From assembly GCA_964470555.1 (NCBI GenBank), contig CAYYDG010000041.1:1-64000 (forward strand): 64,000 bases of DNA. Reading direction: 5' to 3'. The notes beneath the pieces were generated by a model. It saw only the letters and a program-made list of their open reading frames with translations, ran no database searches and was not told the origin of the DNA. Made by a program: the position numbers and the translations under genes. Source of the stretch: RBC074 sp964470555. GTDB taxonomy: Bacteria > Acidobacteriota > Blastocatellia > RBC074. This document shows positions 1 to 9,677 of the stretch, piece by piece; position 1 is the stretch's first letter, and each line of letters begins with the position of its first letter.

Positions 1-164
1 ACTCTTGATTGACCGCTTGCTACTTCAGGAAGAAGCAGCGCGCGAAATATGCTACTGATTTGGTGAAAGTGTCAAGAAGTATTTTCAGGGGTTGTGATTT
101 TTTTTAATAGAAGGCCGGTTTGTAATCAGTCGTCTTACGCTAAACAGGAAAGGGTTTCACGTAG

Positions 165-202
165 TCAGGCAAACGAAGCGATTCTTCGCTTCGTTTGCCT
201 GA
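165..202 (-). terminator. Perfect 17-bp hairpin just after the SdrD/HYR gene
   Basis: Positions 165-181 and 186-202 are perfect reverse complements (17 bp) around a 4-nt loop at 182-185. The hairpin begins 7 bp past the stop codon at 209 of the minus-strand gene. There is no clear U-run after it on the minus strand, so it may be a terminator without a U-tract or a 3'-end stabilising hairpin. Confidence 0.55.
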
Positions 203-208
203 GAGAGT

Positions 209-3200
209 TTATCTGCCGCAACGCCCAAGCGGGTCGTTGCCATTCAGCAGATCAAAGATCAATGCAAGTTGAGCCATATCCGCCGTGCGGTTTTGGCGAA
301 TGGCCAGTTGCGCCTGCTCGAATAAATCGTTGAGCATCGAAGCCGGACTGAGCGTGACGCCGTTGCTCAACATCACCGGGGCAAAGTTGATGTTGTAACA
401 ACTGAGCATGCTCCAGAACACGTTGAACACTACGGGCGATCCCGAACCGCCTGCCGAATTTATGCTCAACTGCGCAGCGACAAATTCCTGGTTGAACCGC
501 TGCAACGGTGTCAAACCGAAGCCGGTCGCATTGCCTCGCAAAGCCAGCGCAATCGCGGTGCGGTTGGTCGTGCTCACCGGTTGATTGTTATTAGCGCCGG
601 CGATCAACACCGTTCCGCCCGGCAGACTGTTCAGGTTCAACAGGTAATACTGCGGCGAACGGAAACAGATCGTGTCGCACTTGTTCGATTTCGCCATCAT
701 CGGATCCATCATCACAGTGAAACTACACGAAGCCGAGCCAGCGGAATTGGTCGCCGTGCAAGTGACGGNNNNNNNNNNNNNNNNNNNNNNNNNNNNNNNN
801 NNNNNNNNNNNNNNNNNNNNNNNNNNNNNNNNNNNNNNNNNNNNNNNNNNNNNNNNNNNNNNNNNNNNTTGTGGTTCCGATTGGGAATGTCGAACCGGAT
901 GGCGGCGTGCAAGTCACAGTCGCGCCGTTGGTGGCGGTCGGCGTGGGATACGTAACCACTCCGCCGGTCGAAGTCGTCGCCGTCACGGTCATGTTGATCG
1001 GGCAGGTAATCATCGGCGGATCAACTTGCGGAGTCAGCGTCACAGTAAACTGGCACGAAGCCGAGCCAGCGGAATTGGTCGCTGTGCAAGTGACGGTTGT
1101 GGTTCCGATTGGGAATGTCGAACCGGATGGCGGCGTGCAAGTCACAGTCGCTCCGTTTGTTGCCGTCGGAGTTGGGTAAGTAACCACTCCGCCGGTCGAA
1201 GTCGTCGCCGTCACGGTCATGTTGATTGGGCAGGTAATCATCGGCGGTTGTTCGTTGACAGTGACCGTAAAGCTGCAATTGACGAAACCGGCAGAATTAC
1301 TGGCTACGCAGGTAACCGTCGTCGTTCCCAGCGGGAACGTTGAACCTGAAGCTGGCGTGCAGGTCACATTGGTGACTTGTCCAGTGGTTGTCGGAGTCGG
1401 ATAAGTGACGACTGCGGAATTCGTTCCGGCGACAGTGACCGTCGCAGTGATATTCGGTGGGCAGATGATGGTGATTGGTCCGCCCGGAGGCACAAAGCCC
1501 ATGTCGAAGGTGTGATTGGATTCGCCAAGTCCTCCGGTGGTGAGCTGAATCACTGCGTCAAGGCCGCGCACGATGGCGTCAGAATCGCGAATGTCTCCGT
1601 CGGGGCTGCTGTCCTGATTTGCGGCGGTCAGCGTAAAGCCGTTCAAAGACGTTTGGGCGAGTTCCGCCACGATTTCATAATTCATTACAGGCAACACGCC
1701 TGTGCTGACGTTCGAGGCGTTGAAGTAAAACTCTCCGCGGTCATTCGTCATGGTTTCGCCGACCTGAATGCCGTTGGTCAACAAACGAACTCGCACGTTG
1801 GCAATGCCCGGTTCGCTCGGATCCTGAATGCCGTTGCCGTTTGTGTCCTGCCAGACGCGATTGCCGATTTCGATGGGCGCGGCATCGCTCAACACTGCGA
1901 CATCGCTCAACCCATTGGCCTTGCCGAACGGGCCGGTCAGATCGGTCAATCCACCGTTGTAAATTCGGTACGTTTTTCTCAATCCGCCGTTGGCGTTGAT
2001 GAGCCATCTTGGGCCGCCGTCAAACAGGTTGTCGAAATCAAAGATCGGAATCGGATCGAAGGTGTTGGCGACCAAATCCGGGTAACCTGGAATCTGAGCC
2101 AGACCGCCCATGAAAATTTCATCGGTGAAGGGAAGAGCTTCGTCGCGGAAATAAAATTCGCCGCCGCCGGGACCTTCGCCGGAATTTTGCGGAGCGGCGC
2201 CTGCGCCTCCGCAACGGCCATTGCTTTCCAGCGTCCAGCCTGTTGCGACGCTGCCGCAGGCTTTCAAGGTGTCGCCTGCGCTGACGCCGTAATACCGCAC
2301 AACGGCTTCCGCCGGATTATCCAGCGTGGCGTTGCCGAATTGATCGCCTGCTCGGTCGCGGAAACCCAGAATCAGGTTGCCGTTTTCAAACGCCAGATCG
2401 GTCAGCCAGGCTTGCGGGAAAATTCCGCGCGCCAGATTGGCGATGCCTACGCCGTCGCCGTTACCGATGTTTCGGTAGACCGGAGTCCAGACGCGCCAGG
2501 CGGCTGAAAAACAATTTCCCGGTCCAAGTTGAGCGCTGTCTGCGCAACGACGCGGATAATTCAGCGCAGTCTGAAACACAGGCGCGGCGCTGAAAGCCAG
2601 TGTCGCCGGATCAACCGAATAGACGTAAGCCTGCATTTGCGTGGGATCGCCGTTGGGTTGGGTTTGCGAAATGGTGCTTTCGGCGGAACAAACCATGCCG
2701 ACATAAATCTTTCCGCCATTGACCGCGACGGCAAATGGACGCACATCCGAAGTCGCCGAACAGCCCGGCGGATTCAACGGAACCGGTTGGCGGCGAACGG
2801 TGGCGACGCCTGGCGTGTTGTCCAGCGGCAGTTCGTAAAGCTGACGGTCGGCCAGATTCATCACATACAGTTTTCTTTCGTCATCGGACACGGCCATTCC
2901 GCCGAGCGATGTTTTGCCGACGGCGTCCCAGGCTATGTCGCCGTTGTCGCGGTCGTAATCGTTTGGATCGTGAGAGTCTGCTCCCGCCGTGTTCGCTCCG
3001 AAGATGGCGTTCAAATCGGCGTAAGTGGTGATGGAGCCGTCAGCGATGTTGACCTGATAAATGGCTCCGGTTCCGGCAGGGCCGTATCCGGCGTGGCGTT
3101 TCATAAATGCCGCCGCATACAGCATTCGCGTCGAACGCGCGTAAGCCAATCCCCAGGTGGTGCCGATTTGTTTCGATTGCGCCAGGCTGCTGGGCGGAGG

Positions 3201-3851
3201 TTGATCGAAATCGGTGAACGGCGCTCCGCCGGTTTCGCGCGTGGTTCCGGCGGAATACGGAAACGAAATCAGCACTGGTGAGTCGGTGGTTTGTTCGCCG
3301 CCGACGTAACAGCCGGTCACCATTATCGGATTGTCCTGGCTGAATTCTGCTGGAATGACCAGCCCCAGGCTGACGTTCGACGCGTTGTTGTCGGTGATGA
3401 ACTGCACCGTTGTTTTGGAATCCACGCCGAATGGTCCGGGATGAAAACCCGCGGGCAGGTCGGTGAATTCAACTCGGTAGGGCGCTTCGCCTGTGGCGTT
3501 GATCGAATAATTTCCTTCTGCATCGGTCACGGCGGAACCGGCCACTGCACCGGAAGCGTTGTAGGCCGTCACGGTAACGCCCGCAATGCCTCGATCAATG
3601 GCCAGACTGACGGTTCCCGAACCGCTGTTGTTGAGCGTGTTAGTCGTGTCGCGCGCGCCATTGGAGTTGTAATCCTGAAATACAGTTCCGGTGATGGTTC
3701 CGGCGGCGGCGTGTCCCGCCCGCAACCAACAGGCTCCGATCATTGCCGCCAGACATATCGTCAATGCCAACCCGCCAACCCATCGGCGGGCAATCAAACG
3801 ATTCGAGAAAAAGCGCAGGGGTGAATTCAGCATAGTAAATTGCATAGCCAA
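209..3851 (-). CDS. Secreted SdrD B-like / HYR-repeat protein (interrupted by scaffold gap)
   Basis: Large exported protein, probably cell-surface or extracellular. The N-terminus has a signal peptide (hydrophobic core around residues 28-45, ending GHAAA). An SdrD_B-like domain follows (GTVFQDYNSNGARD, about residues 50-160), then a long middle region with no recognised domain. A second SdrD_B-like domain starts NRVWQDTNGNGIQDP (about residue 670). At least three HYR-type repeats follow (ITCP...N...TVTCTATNSAGS), and a roughly 165-residue C-terminal domain of unknown function ends NDPLGRCGR. The 100-N gap at 769-868 shifts the reading frame. If the Ns are removed, the HYR repeat joins seamlessly and one ORF of about 1180 codons runs 3851 to 209. 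I therefore treat the two ORFs (723-3851 and 209-715) as one gene. HYR and SdrD_B domains are known from adhesins and surface proteins. The ligand is unknown. Confidence 0.8.
713..1247 (-). repeat. 228-bp tandem HYR-domain repeat
   Basis: Bases 869-1019 and 1097-1247 are nearly identical, and 713-768 matches 1041-1096 with few differences. The period is 228 bp (76 codons), one HYR module per unit. The high nucleotide identity explains why the assembly broke inside this array. Confidence 0.85.
769..868. other. Scaffold gap of exactly 100 N
   Basis: Bases 769-868 are all N. The left flank ends with the repeat word AAGTGACGG and the right flank starts TTGTGGTTCC. In the next repeat copy these two words are directly adjacent (junction 1096/1097). 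The true gap is therefore 0 bp or a whole number of 228-bp units, not 100 bp. Confidence 0.9.
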
Positions 3852-4380
3852 TCTTCCTTCTTTTCCATTATCACGCTGACCGCTTACGTGATCGGGGCGA
3901 TTTTAAGGACGTGCGCGAAACCGAAAGCTCGCGCAAAGGATATTTCGGATGAAGCGCCGCAAACCGCTGAACGCCCGGCTTTGCCGAATAGGAATTTCGG
4001 GGTTTCAAATTCAGCGGTATGCAAGCGACAGTTCGGTTTGCCGACAAGTTAAGAGAAATAGGGATGCAACGAAATTTTAGGGAGAAGGCATGCGCCCACG
4101 GGGAGATCGGACAACAACAACGTTTGTGCGCCTGCCACAACAATCCATCACATTCCGACACCAGACCACTTATTGTTGTGGCAATCGGCTTGCAAATCCA
4201 CCATTTGCCAACCGATAGAAACGTTACTGAATTGTATTGCCGAACTATTGTTTTTGATTGAGCGCCGAAAAACTGCACCTGGCTTTCCGACGACGCACAG
4301 TCTAAGCAGTTGCCCAAGACCGGTCAACCAAAAAGACAGGTCGGAAATTCTGCCGAATCCTGTTCGACGATTGGCCAGCG
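3852..4380. other. Intergenic region upstream of the SdrD/HYR gene
   Basis: About 530 bp without a convincing gene. Short ORFs on both strands have no recognisable domain and no good ribosome-binding site. The region should hold the promoter of the minus-strand SdrD/HYR gene next to 3851. I see no structured RNA that I can name. Confidence 0.5.
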
Positions 4381-4422
4381 AAAAAGGCCGTGTGAAAGCG
4401 TCGTCAACGATTTCACACGGCC
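4381..4422 (-). terminator. Rho-independent terminator of the TonB receptor gene
   Basis: GGCCGTGTGAAA at 4386-4397 pairs perfectly with 4411-4422 (12 bp, 13-nt loop). On the minus strand the stem is followed by TTTTT (4385-4381). It lies 32 bp downstream of the stop of the minus-strand gene ending at 4455. Confidence 0.9.
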
Positions 4423-4454
4423 AGCTAAGAAAGTGCTGATTGGAATCGTTCTGG

Positions 4455-7400
4455 TTAGAATTCGATTCGCAGTCCCATCTGAATCCAGCGGCTGCCAGCA
4501 GTACCGCCTCGTTCGGGCGCGATGAACTGCGTGGTCAGAACACCGAATGCACGCGAATTGTTCAAATCGAGCGTCGGGTTGGCGAAGATGACGTTATTGA
4601 ATGCGTTGAAGAAGTCCGCCAGGAAGGTGACTTTCAAGCCTTCTTTGATCGTCGTCTGTTTGCCGAGCGACAGGTCAACGTTCCAGCGCGAAGGGCCACG
4701 CAATGGATTCGCGCGGCCTGCGCGACCATCGCTGCTGATTTCAACTCGCCGGAAACTGTTGAACACGGATTCGGGATTGGCAAACATATTCAATCCCGTG
4801 CCTCGATTGGCCGGATCGCCGTTGGTTCCGATATTGTTTGTTCCATTGACGCCGCGATTGATGTCGTTGCCGAATGAATTCGGGTCAACCGTCGGAATTG
4901 CGCCGGAGGTGAAGCCCAGGAACAGGCTGCCGCCCCAAACGCCTGCGCCTTGTGTGACCGTCAACGCATCGCCGCTGCGTGCGGTGTAAATGCCCGACAC
5001 GTACCAGCCGCCGACAATCTTGTCCAGGAAGTTTCCAGTGTTGAAAAACCGCCCTTTGCCAAACGGCAGGTCGTACCGGAACGTACTATTGACGATATGC
5101 GTGATGTCGAACGGCGAAGGACCGTATTCGGCGTTCAGGTCGAAGCTGTTCGGCATGACATTCGCCGAGTTCTGGTTGGCGCCCAACTGATCCAGCGAAC
5201 GCGCAAAGGTGTAATTGACCGTTGCCAGAAACCCTTTCGAAAATCGTTTGTTCAACGTCACGAAAGCGGCGTTGTAATTCGATTCGCCGGTGCTGGCACG
5301 CAGGAAAAGCGTGCGGGCGATGTAGTTGTTGAACGATTGCAATCCGGCCTGCAATCTTCGCGTGTCCAGATTGAGGAAAACGTTGTTGATGTTTCCGTTG
5401 ATGAAGTTACTGGCTTGCGCCGCAGCCAGCACGCGTGTGCCGTTGCCGCCCGGAACCTGATTTTCAAACCATGGTTGCGGTGTGACGGCGGTGGCCGCCG
5501 TGCCGGTTCGCAACTGACGCGCAACCGCGTCAAACGCCTGGGCGAAAGTCTGCCCCGAGGCGCGGTCAACGTGATTATACGGAACCTGGCCGAAGCTCAT
5601 GCTCTGCGTCAGCTTTTTGGCAATGCGCCCGGAATAGCCGAGTTCGAGCAACATGTTGCCTGGCAATTCACGCTGAACGGTCAGGTTAATCGCATGGTTT
5701 TCAGGAACTTCAAGACGCGGATCAACCTGGAATGACAGCACTTCCGGGAACAACACCGGCGTGCCGGAGGGATTGGTCAGGTTTGGCCCCCAGTAAGGCG
5801 AAACGGGGATGCTCAGCGTGGGCACAGTGGGCAATGGGATTCTGCCATCCACGCCAACCCGGTATCCGTTCAGCGCCGGATTGGCATTGGTTGCCGCGCA
5901 ACCTGCGCCACCTGCGCCGTTGACATTGCAACGGGGCGCGCTGACATTGATGGTTTGGGCAAATGCGACGCCGAGCGTCGGAATGATGACGCTCTGCACG
6001 GTGTTTTGGCGGTCAAAAATCAAGCTGTATCCGCCGCGAATCACCGTCTTGCGTTCTCCCAACAGTTTGCCGAAAAAGCCGCTGGAACCGCCAGGATTCC
6101 ACGACACCGCCACACGCGGAGCGAGATTGTTCCAGTCCACATCAAAAACGCTGCGTTTGGCATTGTTGACGGGCAGAAACGCGATAGGAGGATTGTAAAT
6201 GCCGCCTTGACGGGCGACGGCTTCACGCGTTGCCAGATATTCACGCGCCGTTTGCGGCGTCAACGACTGTCCGTCCACCTGAATGCTTTGCCGTCCCAAC
6301 CGTTCGGTCGGCGCGGTTTGCCAGCCGTAATTCAAGCCAAAGGTCAGCGTCAACGACGGTTTGATGCGCCAGATGTCCTGCCAATACAGTTCCGGCGCCC
6401 AGAGTTTGGTGTCGGATTCCAAGGTTTCGCCGAACGGCAACGGTTTCAATTCTCCGTCGCGCACGGCCAGCACACTGACGTTGTCCACGATGCCCAGCAC
6501 CGAAGCCAGCGTTCGATTCCAGGTTTGCACGTCGGCGGTGGCCAGACAGTTGCGAGTCACTGTTGCGCTGCAAGCAGGAGGACGCACGCTGTTTGGCATC
6601 GAAAACGCGCCTAGTTCAGAGTCAATCTGAGCGACCAATGCGCCGAGTGCGCCAAGCACCTTGTCATCGCGACGGTGCAGCGTCGGCAACCAGCGCACGT
6701 GTGTGCCGAATTGCCATGTGTGATTGCCACGCACCCAGTTCAAATCGGCGTTCCATTGAATGTTTTTGTTGTCGTTCGATTGTTTGCGCGCCAACTGGGT
6801 GTCCACGTCAATCGGTTCGGACAGGATGCTTTGCGCTCCGCCGAGCGCGCCCAGATCAAGCGCCACGTGGGATTGCCCCGCTGAAAATCCGGTTTCGGTT
6901 CCGGCCAGCGCCAATTCTGCAGCCGAACCATTCGGGCGCAAACGATCCACCGCCGTTCGTGTGCGAACCCAGCCAAACCGGAATTCACCGGACAGGTTTT
7001 GGGTAATCAGGCCGCTGAGTCCGGCGCTGATCATATTTTGTCGGGTCGGCGCGGTTTCACGGCTGCGAACATTGCCGCCGCGAATGTCCAACAAACCGGA
7101 GTTTGTCGCCAGTTCGCCGAAATAGCGAAACGCGAAATCCGCGCGCCATTTGTCTGTGACGTTGTAATCAAATCGCGTGTTGTAGAAATCGTTGTTCAGC
7201 GGATTGGTGACGATACCGCGAAATCCGGTGGTGTTGAATCCATCGCCTGCGCTTGGGTCGTTGCCAGCGGGCAGAGTGCGAAACAGGTTCGACACCACGG
7301 GGCTGATACCGATGCCGCGCGGATCGCACGCCTGATCGCCATTCGGACCGCACAGGGTGGATGTTTTCAGGTCGTAAGAGGCCACTGCGCCGGAAGCATC

Positions 7401-8441
7401 GCGGAACCGCAAGATTCCTTGCCGCAAGCTGTCAGTCGGCACGATTCGTAAAATTTGCGTTGTGCGGGGGAATCGGCGTCCCTCGTAATTGGCGAAGAAA
7501 AACAGTTTCTTTTTCCAGGTTTCGCTCCAGGGAATGACCGGGCCGCCAAAGCGGAATCCGAAGCGGTTGTCTTTCAATTCCGGTTCTTGCTGTTTGGCGC
7601 GCAGCTTGGGATCGGTGACGGTTTGCGCGATGGTGCGTTTGGCCGTCCACGTCGCCGCATTCAGGTTGTCGTTCTGGTGATACCAGAACAGCAGTCCATG
7701 ATAATCACTGGTACCACGCCGACTAATGACCGAAGCCTGTCCGCCTGCGCCACGACCAAATGATGCGTTCGGATTGGCCACGCCGACACGAAACTCTTCG
7801 ATGCTGTCAATCGGGATGGGAATGACGGTTCCCAGACCGCCAGTGGATTGGTTGGTGATGTCAATGCCGTCGAGCGTGATGGTTGTTTGATCGTTGCGCG
7901 AACCCGCGACTTCGCCTCCGGGCGTGGAAAGCGGTTGAATGCGCAGCAGGTCATTGGCTTGCCGGGTCAGCGCCGGCAACAAAGGCATTTCCTTGCCGGC
8001 AATGACGTTGCCGACCGTGGAATCGGTCGTTTGCAGTTCGACGCCAGCGGCAGCAGTTACTTCAACCGTTTGTTGCACATCGCCGATTTCCAGCGAAATC
8101 GGCACCGTATAGGATTTGGCCACGTCTACCTTGAAATCAGTGATGTTGGCCTTGCGAAACCCTGATTTGGTGACGGCAATTTTGTACACGCCGGGTGCAA
8201 TTGCCGGGAATACATATTGCCCTTCGTCATTGGTGGTGGTTTTGATCGTCAGATTGGTTGATGTGTTGGTCAATTCCACTTCAGCGCCGGACAAGACGGC
8301 TCCATTTTTATCCGTGACACTGCCGATCAAGGTTCCGGTCGTTGCGGTTTGGGCCTGGCTCGTTACAGCGAGCAAAGCAATGATCAGCAGGGTGAAAATG
8401 CTAAATTCGATTTTTTGAGTGACCACTGTAAGCTTGAACAT
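4455..8441 (-). CDS. TonB-dependent receptor with carboxypeptidase-regulatory N-domain (Oar-like)
   Basis: Outer-membrane TonB-dependent transporter of 1328 residues. A signal peptide occupies about residues 1-30 (ending SQAQ). A carboxypeptidase-regulatory-like beta-sandwich follows (GTLIGSVTDKNGAVLSGAEV, about 36-115), then a plug-like region (about 120-250, with TLDGIDITNQS) and a long 22-strand-type barrel rich in aromatic and Asn/Arg residues. It ends in the aromatic residue expected for barrel insertion (RIEF). Length and architecture match the Oar-like receptors that are abundant in Acidobacteriota. The substrate cannot be told from sequence. The start is supported by AGGAGG a few bases upstream on the minus strand, and a strong terminator follows. 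No SusD-like partner or TonB/ExbB gene is in the window. Confidence 0.93.
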   Translation of the reverse strand: MFKLTVVTQKIEFSIFTLLIIALLAVTSQAQTATTGTLIGSVTDKNGAVLSGAEVELTNTSTNLTIKTTTNDEGQYVFPAIAPGVYKIAVTKSGFRKANITDFKVDVAKSYTVPISLEIGDVQQTVEVTAAAGVELQTTDSTVGNVIAGKEMPLLPALTRQANDLLRIQPLSTPGGEVAGSRNDQTTITLDGIDITNQSTGGLGTVIPIPIDSIEEFRVGVANPNASFGRGAGGQASVISRRGTSDYHGLLFWYHQNDNLNAATWTAKRTIAQTVTDPKLRAKQQEPELKDNRFGFRFGGPVIPWSETWKKKLFFFANYEGRRFPRTTQILRIVPTDSLRQGILRFRDASGAVASYDLKTSTLCGPNGDQACDPRGIGISPVVSNLFRTLPAGNDPSAGDGFNTTGFRGIVTNPLNNDFYNTRFDYNVTDKWRADFAFRYFGELATNSGLLDIRGGNVRSRETAPTRQNMISAGLSGLITQNLSGEFRFGWVRTRTAVDRLRPNGSAAELALAGTETGFSAGQSHVALDLGALGGAQSILSEPIDVDTQLARKQSNDNKNIQWNADLNWVRGNHTWQFGTHVRWLPTLHRRDDKVLGALGALVAQIDSELGAFSMPNSVRPPACSATVTRNCLATADVQTWNRTLASVLGIVDNVSVLAVRDGELKPLPFGETLESDTKLWAPELYWQDIWRIKPSLTLTFGLNYGWQTAPTERLGRQSIQVDGQSLTPQTAREYLATREAVARQGGIYNPPIAFLPVNNAKRSVFDVDWNNLAPRVAVSWNPGGSSGFFGKLLGERKTVIRGGYSLIFDRQNTVQSVIIPTLGVAFAQTINVSAPRCNVNGAGGAGCAATNANPALNGYRVGVDGRIPLPTVPTLSIPVSPYWGPNLTNPSGTPVLFPEVLSFQVDPRLEVPENHAINLTVQRELPGNMLLELGYSGRIAKKLTQSMSFGQVPYNHVDRASGQTFAQAFDAVARQLRTGTAATAVTPQPWFENQVPGGNGTRVLAAAQASNFINGNINNVFLNLDTRRLQAGLQSFNNYIARTLFLRASTGESNYNAAFVTLNKRFSKGFLATVNYTFARSLDQLGANQNSANVMPNSFDLNAEYGPSPFDITHIVNSTFRYDLPFGKGRFFNTGNFLDKIVGGWYVSGIYTARSGDALTVTQGAGVWGGSLFLGFTSGAIPTVDPNSFGNDINRGVNGTNNIGTNGDPANRGTGLNMFANPESVFNSFRRVEISSDGRAGRANPLRGPSRWNVDLSLGKQTTIKEGLKVTFLADFFNAFNNVIFANPTLDLNNSRAFGVLTTQFIAPERGGTAGSRWIQMGLRIEF

Positions 8442-8765
8442 AAATCCTCCTGGTCGGGTTTGGAGTGTCGGAACTGAGCCAAGCGCCTGTGGTAAGGCTT
8501 GACGCCGGAAATCAGTGGGCCGGTTTTTCTTCGATGAAGCTAGCCTGCAAATGAATCAGCCTTGATGCCAATTCTTTGAATCTGAATGCTACTTTGATTT
8601 GTTCAACTTAGTTGCGGACGGCATTGAAGAACTTTTGCCTGACGGAAAGCGTGCGGATGGTATACCGAAAATCCAAGCTGCTGCAAGATTTTTGGATACA
8701 CAATGGCTGAGGGTTAGAAAAATGTGGAAAACATTCTTCGATAAGGACAGGCCGCAGAAATCAGC
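8442..8765. other. Intergenic region upstream of the TonB receptor
   Basis: 324 bp between the crotonase stop and the receptor start, both on the minus strand. It presumably carries the receptor promoter and 5' leader, with the AGGAGG ribosome-binding site at the 8442 end. No further gene or clear hairpin was seen. Confidence 0.5.
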
Positions 8766-9584
8766 TTACTGCCCTTTGAATTCGGGTTTGCGGCGTTCAC
8801 GGAATGCAGTGATGGCTTCGACCAGATCGAGCGAATGCATGAACGCCGAATTCCAGACAGCGACGTATTCCAGGCCGTCGGCGACGGATTTGTCTGCGCA
8901 ATAGTTCATCACCTGTTTGACGCCTTGCACGACGAGCGGTGGATTGGCGGCGATTTCCGCGGCGAGCGTTCTGGATGCAGCGAGCAAAGCTTCGGGCGTT
9001 TCGTATACATCGTTGACCAATCCGATGTGATGCGCGCGCGCCGCGTCAATGTCTTTGGCCGTGTAAGCCAGTTCGCGCGTATGGCCCTGGCCGATGATGG
9101 CGGGCAGGCGTTGCAAACTGCCTATGTCGGCGACGATGGCGATTTTGGCTTCGCGCAGACTGAATTTGGCGTCGGCGGATGCCAGTCGAATGTCGCAGGC
9201 CGCGATCAAATCCAGCCCTCCGCCGATGCACCAACCATGGACGGCGGCAATCACGGGCTTGCGGCAATCGGCGACTCGGTTGAATGCCTGCTGCATGTCC
9301 AGCACCTTGTCGTGAAAGCGCGTGCGTTCGGCGGCCAGGTTTTTGCCCGAAGCGCCAATCTCTCCGGTCATCGCCACCAAATCCAGTCCATAACTGAAAT
9401 TGGCTCCGTCACCACGAATGATGACGGCACGAACGGCGTCGTCGCGGTCTAATTCTGCAAACAGAACTGGCATTTCTCGCCAAAAATCCGGCCCCATTGC
9501 ATTGCCTTTGCCTGGCCCGGTCAAAACGATTTCGGCCACACCGTTCTGATTTTCAAGTCGTAAAGATTTGTATTCAGTGCTCAT
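8766..9584 (-). CDS. Enoyl-CoA hydratase/isomerase family protein, probably dienoyl-CoA isomerase-like
   Basis: Crotonase-fold enzyme of 272 residues acting on a CoA thioester in the cytoplasm. The oxyanion-hole segments are visible: the NFSYGLDL region near residue 62 and HGWCIGGGLDL near 115. The segment REAKIAIVADIGSLQRLP carries the Glu and Asp expected in delta(3,5)-delta(2,4)-dienoyl-CoA isomerases, as in the family motif EVD.GLAADVGTLQRLP. I therefore favour that activity over a hydratase. I chose ATG 9584 over the upstream ATG at 9665: AAAAGGA lies about 10 bases before it and homologues start near MSTEYK. The upstream neighbour is the transglutaminase gene, with a gap of about 90 bp. 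A role in unsaturated fatty acid beta-oxidation is inference. Confidence 0.85.
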   Translation of the reverse strand: MSTEYKSLRLENQNGVAEIVLTGPGKGNAMGPDFWREMPVLFAELDRDDAVRAVIIRGDGANFSYGLDLVAMTGEIGASGKNLAAERTRFHDKVLDMQQAFNRVADCRKPVIAAVHGWCIGGGLDLIAACDIRLASADAKFSLREAKIAIVADIGSLQRLPAIIGQGHTRELAYTAKDIDAARAHHIGLVNDVYETPEALLAASRTLAAEIAANPPLVVQGVKQVMNYCADKSVADGLEYVAVWNSAFMHSLDLVEAITAFRERRKPEFKGQ

Positions 9585-9677
9585 TTTTGATGGATTCCTT
9601 TTCTTGGGAACGCACGCGCCCTTCGCGGGCAGAAATCGCAGAATGTAGGCAAGCGGGGGGCGCAAGCGTTCCCGGTT

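Noticed and set aside
1377..2507. Plus-strand ORF of 376 codons inside the SdrD/HYR gene
   Set aside because: Antisense shadow; the composition fits an artefact of the long minus-strand gene.
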